Source: Streptomyces sp. G-G2
GTDB lineage: Bacteria > Actinomycetota > Actinomycetes > Streptomycetales > Streptomycetaceae
Direction of reading: 5' to 3'
DNA length: 54,952 bases
Assembly: GCF_030063135.1 (NCBI RefSeq)
Contig: NZ_JASISO010000028.1
Location: forward strand, 1-54,952
This document shows, piece by piece, positions 51,710-54,952 of this stretch. The position numbers and the translations under genes are program-made. How positions within the stretch are numbered: the first letter of the stretch is position 1; every line of letters starts with the position of its first letter. Under the pieces are notes generated by a model that saw nothing but the letters and a program-made list of their open reading frames with translations, was not told the origin of the DNA and made no database searches.

Positions 51710-53002
51710 TCAATCCCCCGGACCGGGGAGGAGCAGGGTGAACGTGGTCGGAGCCGGGGAGCGCAGGCTCAGCCGCCCGCCCGCCGCCTCCGCCAGTTCC
51801 CGGGCCATCGCGAGACCGATACCGCTGCCCGGGCCGGTCGTGCTGCCGCGCGTGAACACCGCCCCTGGGGCGAGCGCGAGCGTCCCTTCGTCGGCCACAT
51901 CGACCGCGACCGCCCCGGCGGTCTCCCGCATGGCCACCGCGGCCGTACCCCGGCCGTGCCGCAGCGCGTTGTCGAGGAGGACGTCGAGGATCTGCGCGGT
52001 GGTGCGGCCCGCGACATCGAAGGGCTCGGAGCCGGGCGACGAGCGGAACTCCAGCCGCCGCCCGGCGGCGGCGAACTCGCCGTGCCAGCGCGCCCGTGCG
52101 CGGTCCAGGACACGGTCGAGCGGTTCCCGGGGGACCGGCTGCTCCTCACCGCTGCCCGACCGGGCCAGCCGCAGCACCTCCGCGATGGTCTCCTCCAGGT
52201 GGCGCACCCGCTCCAGGGCCTCCCGCACGGCCGGGCGCAGATCCCGACCCGGAGGCAGCTTCTGGGCGGCCTCGAGGCCGAGTTGGAGCCCGGTCAGCGG
52301 CGTACGCAGCTGATGGGAGGCGTTGGCGCTGAAGTCTCGCTCCCGGCGCAGAAGGTGGGTGAGCCGCTCGACCATATCGTTCTGGGTGCGGGCCAGTTGG
52401 TCCAGCTCCGCGATCCCGCACGGACCGGCCCGGGCGCCGAGGTCACCGTCGGCGATCTCCGTGGCCGTACGGGAGAGCGCCTCCACCGGGGCGCTCAGTG
52501 AGCGTGCCTGGCGGCGCGCGACCAGGACCGCCGTGGCCAGGGCCAGCAGGGTGACCGCCAGCAGGAGCGCCCACGCCCACAGAACGCGGTTCCAGACCGT
52601 ACGGGCGGGGACCGAGGCCCGGACCACCCCGATGACCTGTTCCGCGGAGACCACCGGGACCGCGACGACGAGATCGTCCCCGCTGCTCCCGCGCGTGACC
52701 TTCCCGCCGACCGCCCGGCGTGTCACCGGGTCACCCGACGGTCCTCCCGTACCCGCGCGCAGGCGCACCGCGAGGTCGTACACCCCCAGCCGTCCCCCGG
52801 GTCGGGGGCGCGGCAGCTCGACGGCGTCACCCGCGGAGAATTCGGGCCCCACGGCGACCGTCGCCGCGAGGGCCGTACGCTCCAGGGCGCCGCGCTCGGC
52901 CTCGAAGAAGGACCGCTGGACGACCGCGGCCAGCGGCCCTGCCAGCAGGACGAGAGCCACCAGGACAGCGGCCACCGCCACCCGCACCACACGCTGCCTC
53001 AT
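51710..53002 (-). CDS. Orphan sensor histidine kinase
   Basis: A 430-residue kinase. Helix 1 is VAVAAVLVALVLLAGPLAAV and helix 2 is WAWALLLAVTLLALATAVLV, enclosing about 110 extracytoplasmic residues. A HAMP domain follows (RSLSAPVEALSRTATEIADG). The H box is FSANASHQLRTPLTGLQLGL, the N box LDVLLDNALRHGRGTAA, and the G box region GPGSGIGLAMARELAEAAGG. No response regulator gene is adjacent within the window, so it is an orphan here. It is divergent from the lipoprotein/ABC genes, which it may regulate. Confidence 0.88.
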   Translation of the reverse strand: MRQRVVRVAVAAVLVALVLLAGPLAAVVQRSFFEAERGALERTALAATVAVGPEFSAGDAVELPRPRPGGRLGVYDLAVRLRAGTGGPSGDPVTRRAVGGKVTRGSSGDDLVVAVPVVSAEQVIGVVRASVPARTVWNRVLWAWALLLAVTLLALATAVLVARRQARSLSAPVEALSRTATEIADGDLGARAGPCGIAELDQLARTQNDMVERLTHLLRRERDFSANASHQLRTPLTGLQLGLEAAQKLPPGRDLRPAVREALERVRHLEETIAEVLRLARSGSGEEQPVPREPLDRVLDRARARWHGEFAAAGRRLEFRSSPGSEPFDVAGRTTAQILDVLLDNALRHGRGTAAVAMRETAGAVAVDVADEGTLALAPGAVFTRGSTTGPGSGIGLAMARELAEAAGGRLSLRSPAPTTFTLLLPGPGD

Positions 53003-53079
53003 GGGCCCATCATGGCCTCCGCGGTCCCGGTTTTGCCTTCGCCTCACCTTCACGGCCCCGGCCCTTAACGCGGCACTGC

Positions 53080-53085
53080 CTAGCG
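53080..53085 (+). promoter_or_regulatory. Candidate -10 element of the lipoprotein operon
   Basis: TAGCGT lies 31 bp before the lipoprotein ATG, the same hexamer as the YceI -10 candidate. No clear -35 was found. Confidence 0.3.
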
Positions 53086-53116
53086 TGGGAGATCCATCCA
53101 GTGTTCGGAGGGCGCC

Positions 53117-53713
53117 ATGAACATGCGTGGCACATGCGCTGCTTCCGCCACGGTCGTGCTCGTCGTCGCGACCCTCGCCGGGTGCGGTGCCTCCGGCTCC
53201 CCGGCGGCCGCCGATCCGAAGCCGCCGCCCGCCCCGGCTGAATCGAATCCGCCCGGCGACATCCCCGACAACCAGGTGTACGTGGTGTTCAAGCCGCCCA
53301 CAGGCGGTTTCACGGTCAGCGTGCCCGAAGGCTGGGCACGTACCTCCACGGGCCCGGTCACCGCGTTCACCGACAAGCTGAACCGGATCGAGGTGTCCGA
53401 GCGCGCCGCCGCGCAGGCCCCCACGATCGCCTCGGTCACGGCGCGCGACGTGCCGGCGCTGGCCAAGGCGGTCTCCGGGTTCGCGCCCGGGAAGGCCTCC
53501 GAGGTGACGCGCAAGTCCGGCAAGGCCCTCCTGTACACGTACCAGGGCAACACGGCCCCTGACCCGGTGACCGGCAAGGCCGTCCGCGACGCCTTCGAGC
53601 GGTACGTGTTCCACCACGACAGCCGCGACATCGTGCTCACCCTGTCGGGCCCGGTCACGGCCGACAACGTCGATCCCTGGCGGACGGTCACCGACTCGCT
53701 GCGGTGGCCGTAA
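53117..53713 (+). CDS. Lipoprotein of unknown function
   Basis: A 198-residue exported lipoprotein: MNMRGTCAASATVVLVVATLAGC with lipobox LAGC at residues 20-23. A Pro/Ala-rich linker leads to a globular domain (VYVVFKPPTGGFTVSVPEGW, AFERYVFHHDSRDIVLTLSG). The domain resembles small lipid- or surface-associated lipoproteins of the PsbP/MOG1 fold type, but that is only an impression. Its stop overlaps the ABC ATPase start (TAATG), so it may be the substrate-binding or partner protein of that transporter. Confidence 0.78.
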   Translation: MNMRGTCAASATVVLVVATLAGCGASGSPAAADPKPPPAPAESNPPGDIPDNQVYVVFKPPTGGFTVSVPEGWARTSTGPVTAFTDKLNRIEVSERAAAQAPTIASVTARDVPALAKAVSGFAPGKASEVTRKSGKALLYTYQGNTAPDPVTGKAVRDAFERYVFHHDSRDIVLTLSGPVTADNVDPWRTVTDSLRWP

Positions 53714-54432
53714 TGGCCGCCGCGGTCCCGTCCGTCCTGAATACCCGACCCGCGCCCCCCGCCCCGCCGGCTCTCGACGCCCGCGAGCTGTACCGGTTCT
53801 ACCGCGCGGGCGAGGAGGAGACCCTCGCCCTGCGCGGGGTGTCCCTCACGGTCGCTCCCGGAGAGCTGGTGGCCGTCGTGGGCCCCTCCGGCTCCGGCAA
53901 GTCCACGCTGCTGGCCTGCCTCGCGGGCCTGGACGAGCCCGAAGGAGGAACCGTACGGGTCGCCGGAGAGCGGATCAGCCACCGGCCCGAGGCCGAGCGG
54001 GCCAGGGTCCGGGCCCGCAGAATAGGCATCCTGCTCCAGACGGAGAACCTGATCGCCCACCTCGACGTCACCCAGAACATCCGCCTCGCCCGCACCGCCG
54101 GGGGGCGGCGCAGCGTCGGCGGACCCACCGTCGAAGGCCTCCTGGACCAGATGGGCCTGCTCGGCCGGGCCCGCGCCCTGCCTCGCGAACTGGCCGGGGG
54201 AGAACTGGCCAGGGCCGGCCTGGCCGTCGCCCTGGCCAACGACCCCGCCGTACTCCTCGCCGACGAACCGACCGGCGAACTCGACGGGAGCACCGAACAG
54301 CGCGTCCTGGACCTGCTGCGCGCCCGCGGCAGTGACAGCCGCCGCGGCGTGCTGCTCGTGACCCACAGCACCGCGGCCGTACGGGGCGCCGACCGGGTCC
54401 TGACCCTGCGCGACGGCAGGATCGAGCCATGA
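53713..54432 (+). CDS. ABC transporter ATP-binding protein, MacB/LolD type
   Basis: A 239-residue ATPase. Walker A is VGPSGSGKSTLLACLAGLDE. The signature is variant, ELAGGELARAGLAVAL instead of LSGGQ-x-Q. Walker B is VLLADEPTGELDGSTEQRVL, and the switch His lies in LLVTHSTAAVRGADRVL. ATG 53713 overlaps the lipoprotein stop; GTG 53704 is less likely. It overlaps the next ATPase by 4 bp. Two ATPases in series with a lipoprotein suggest a FtsX/MacB-type efflux or lipoprotein-handling system whose permease would lie beyond the window. Confidence 0.9.
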   Translation: MAAAVPSVLNTRPAPPAPPALDARELYRFYRAGEEETLALRGVSLTVAPGELVAVVGPSGSGKSTLLACLAGLDEPEGGTVRVAGERISHRPEAERARVRARRIGILLQTENLIAHLDVTQNIRLARTAGGRRSVGGPTVEGLLDQMGLLGRARALPRELAGGELARAGLAVALANDPAVLLADEPTGELDGSTEQRVLDLLRARGSDSRRGVLLVTHSTAAVRGADRVLTLRDGRIEP

Positions 54433-54952
54433 CCGGCCTGCCGCTCGTCACCTGCCGGGACGCCGGACGGACCTACGGACACGGGCAGGCGGCCGTGGTC
54501 GCCGTACACGGCACCAACTGCCAGGTGCACCCGCACGACCGGATCGCCGTCATGGGGCCCTCAGGGTCGGGCAAGTCGACGCTGCTCCACCTGATGGCCG
54601 GACTGGAACAGCCGACCAGCGGCGAGGTGCTCTGGCCCTGGTGCGCGGAAGCCGCGGGCCCGAAGGCCGGGCCACGGGCCCGTGCGCAGGGCATCGGGGT
54701 CGTCTTCCAGAGCCCCAGCCTCATCGCCACCCTGGACATCGCCGAGAACACCGGCCTGCCGCTGGTGCTGTCCGGGGAAAATGCCGAGCTTGCCCACGGC
54801 CGCGCGCTGGCCGCCCTGGAACGCGTCGGCGTCGCCGACCTCGCCGCCAAGCTGCCCGACGACATCTCGGGCGGACAGGCACAGCGCGTCGCGGTCGCCC
54901 GAGTCCTGGCCGCCCGGCCCCGGCTCGACCCAGCCGACCAGCCCCACCCGCC
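54429..54952 (+). CDS. Second ABC ATPase, truncated by the window edge
   Basis: The first 174 residues of an ABC ATPase: Walker A VMGPSGSGKSTLLHLMAGLE, Q loop VVFQSPSLIATLDIAENT and signature DDISGGQAQRVAVARVLAAR. After that, where Walker B should read like LVLADEPTG, the sequence gives LDPADQPHPP. The catalytic Glu position is Gln and the hydrophobic strand is broken. This may be a true degenerate site or base errors near a contig end. It overlaps the upstream ATPase by 4 bp and runs off the window. Confidence 0.8.
   Translation, partial: MTGLPLVTCRDAGRTYGHGQAAVVAVHGTNCQVHPHDRIAVMGPSGSGKSTLLHLMAGLEQPTSGEVLWPWCAEAAGPKAGPRARAQGIGVVFQSPSLIATLDIAENTGLPLVLSGENAELAHGRALAALERVGVADLAAKLPDDISGGQAQRVAVARVLAARPRLDPADQPHP

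Noticed and set aside
53080..54366. A 428-residue minus ORF opposite the lipoprotein and ABC ATPase
   Set aside because: Shadow of the lipoprotein and ATPase genes, which have a lipobox and Walker motifs.
1..54952. CRISPR arrays, tRNA or rRNA genes
   Set aside because: No spaced direct repeats of CRISPR type and no tRNA or rRNA sequence were recognised; the tandem repeats at 2999 and 32311 have no spacers.

Overview
The window looks like a streptomycete chromosome, most likely an accessory or arm region. The evidence is very high GC with strong third-position G/C bias in the real genes, GGAGG-type ribosome binding sites, many ATGA/GTGA overlaps, and families typical of Streptomyces (CU044_5270 protein next to an ECF sigma factor, COG4705 membrane proteins, darcynin, PAS-LuxR regulator). 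No rRNA, tRNA or CRISPR array was seen. Decayed genes are unusually common: about fifteen pseudogenes or fragments lie between intact genes, along with transposase scraps and a palindromic MITE-like element.

Layout. 0-19 kb is a patchwork of single regulators paired with single enzymes: truncated SDR/XRE, GbsR/serine hydrolase, LysR/NmrA, MarR/cupin. Darcynin, an SMI1/KNR4 protein, a PIG-L deacetylase, a GNAT acetyltransferase, a methyltransferase and several gene remnants lie among them. 19.5-27.2 kb is a biosynthetic cluster: ACP, DarB-like ketosynthase, DarA-like flavodoxin-fold protein, FAD monooxygenase, SCP2-like protein, FabF-like ketosynthase and a cytochrome P450. It matches the core of dialkylresorcinol / 2,5-dialkyl-1,3-cyclohexanedione biosynthesis with added oxidative tailoring. 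A TTA codon in the DarB-like gene suggests bldA control. 27.4-29.1 kb holds an ECF sigma / CU044_5270 pair and the MITE-like palindrome.

30-35.8 kb has a PAS-LuxR regulator converging on an ATP-grasp / PEP-synthase-like dikinase / MFS operon that looks like a small peptide or phospho-metabolite cassette. 35.8-39.5 kb is debris (IS3 fragment, broken response regulator) around an intact NmrA/HxlR pair. 39.6-51.4 kb forms a possible regulon: a ZIP metal transporter, a two-component system and a COG4705 membrane protein each carry an almost identical BlaI/MecI-type palindrome upstream. Two more COG4705 paralogues, an M56 (BlaR1-like) protease and the C-terminal scrap of a BlaI-like repressor are nearby. 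51.7-54.9 kb holds an orphan histidine kinase, a lipoprotein and two ABC ATPases, the last cut by the window edge.

The most interesting items are the dialkylresorcinol-type cluster, the three COG4705 proteins with a fourfold internal repeat, the shared palindrome linking metal transport, signalling and COG4705 genes, and the ATP-grasp/dikinase/MFS cassette.
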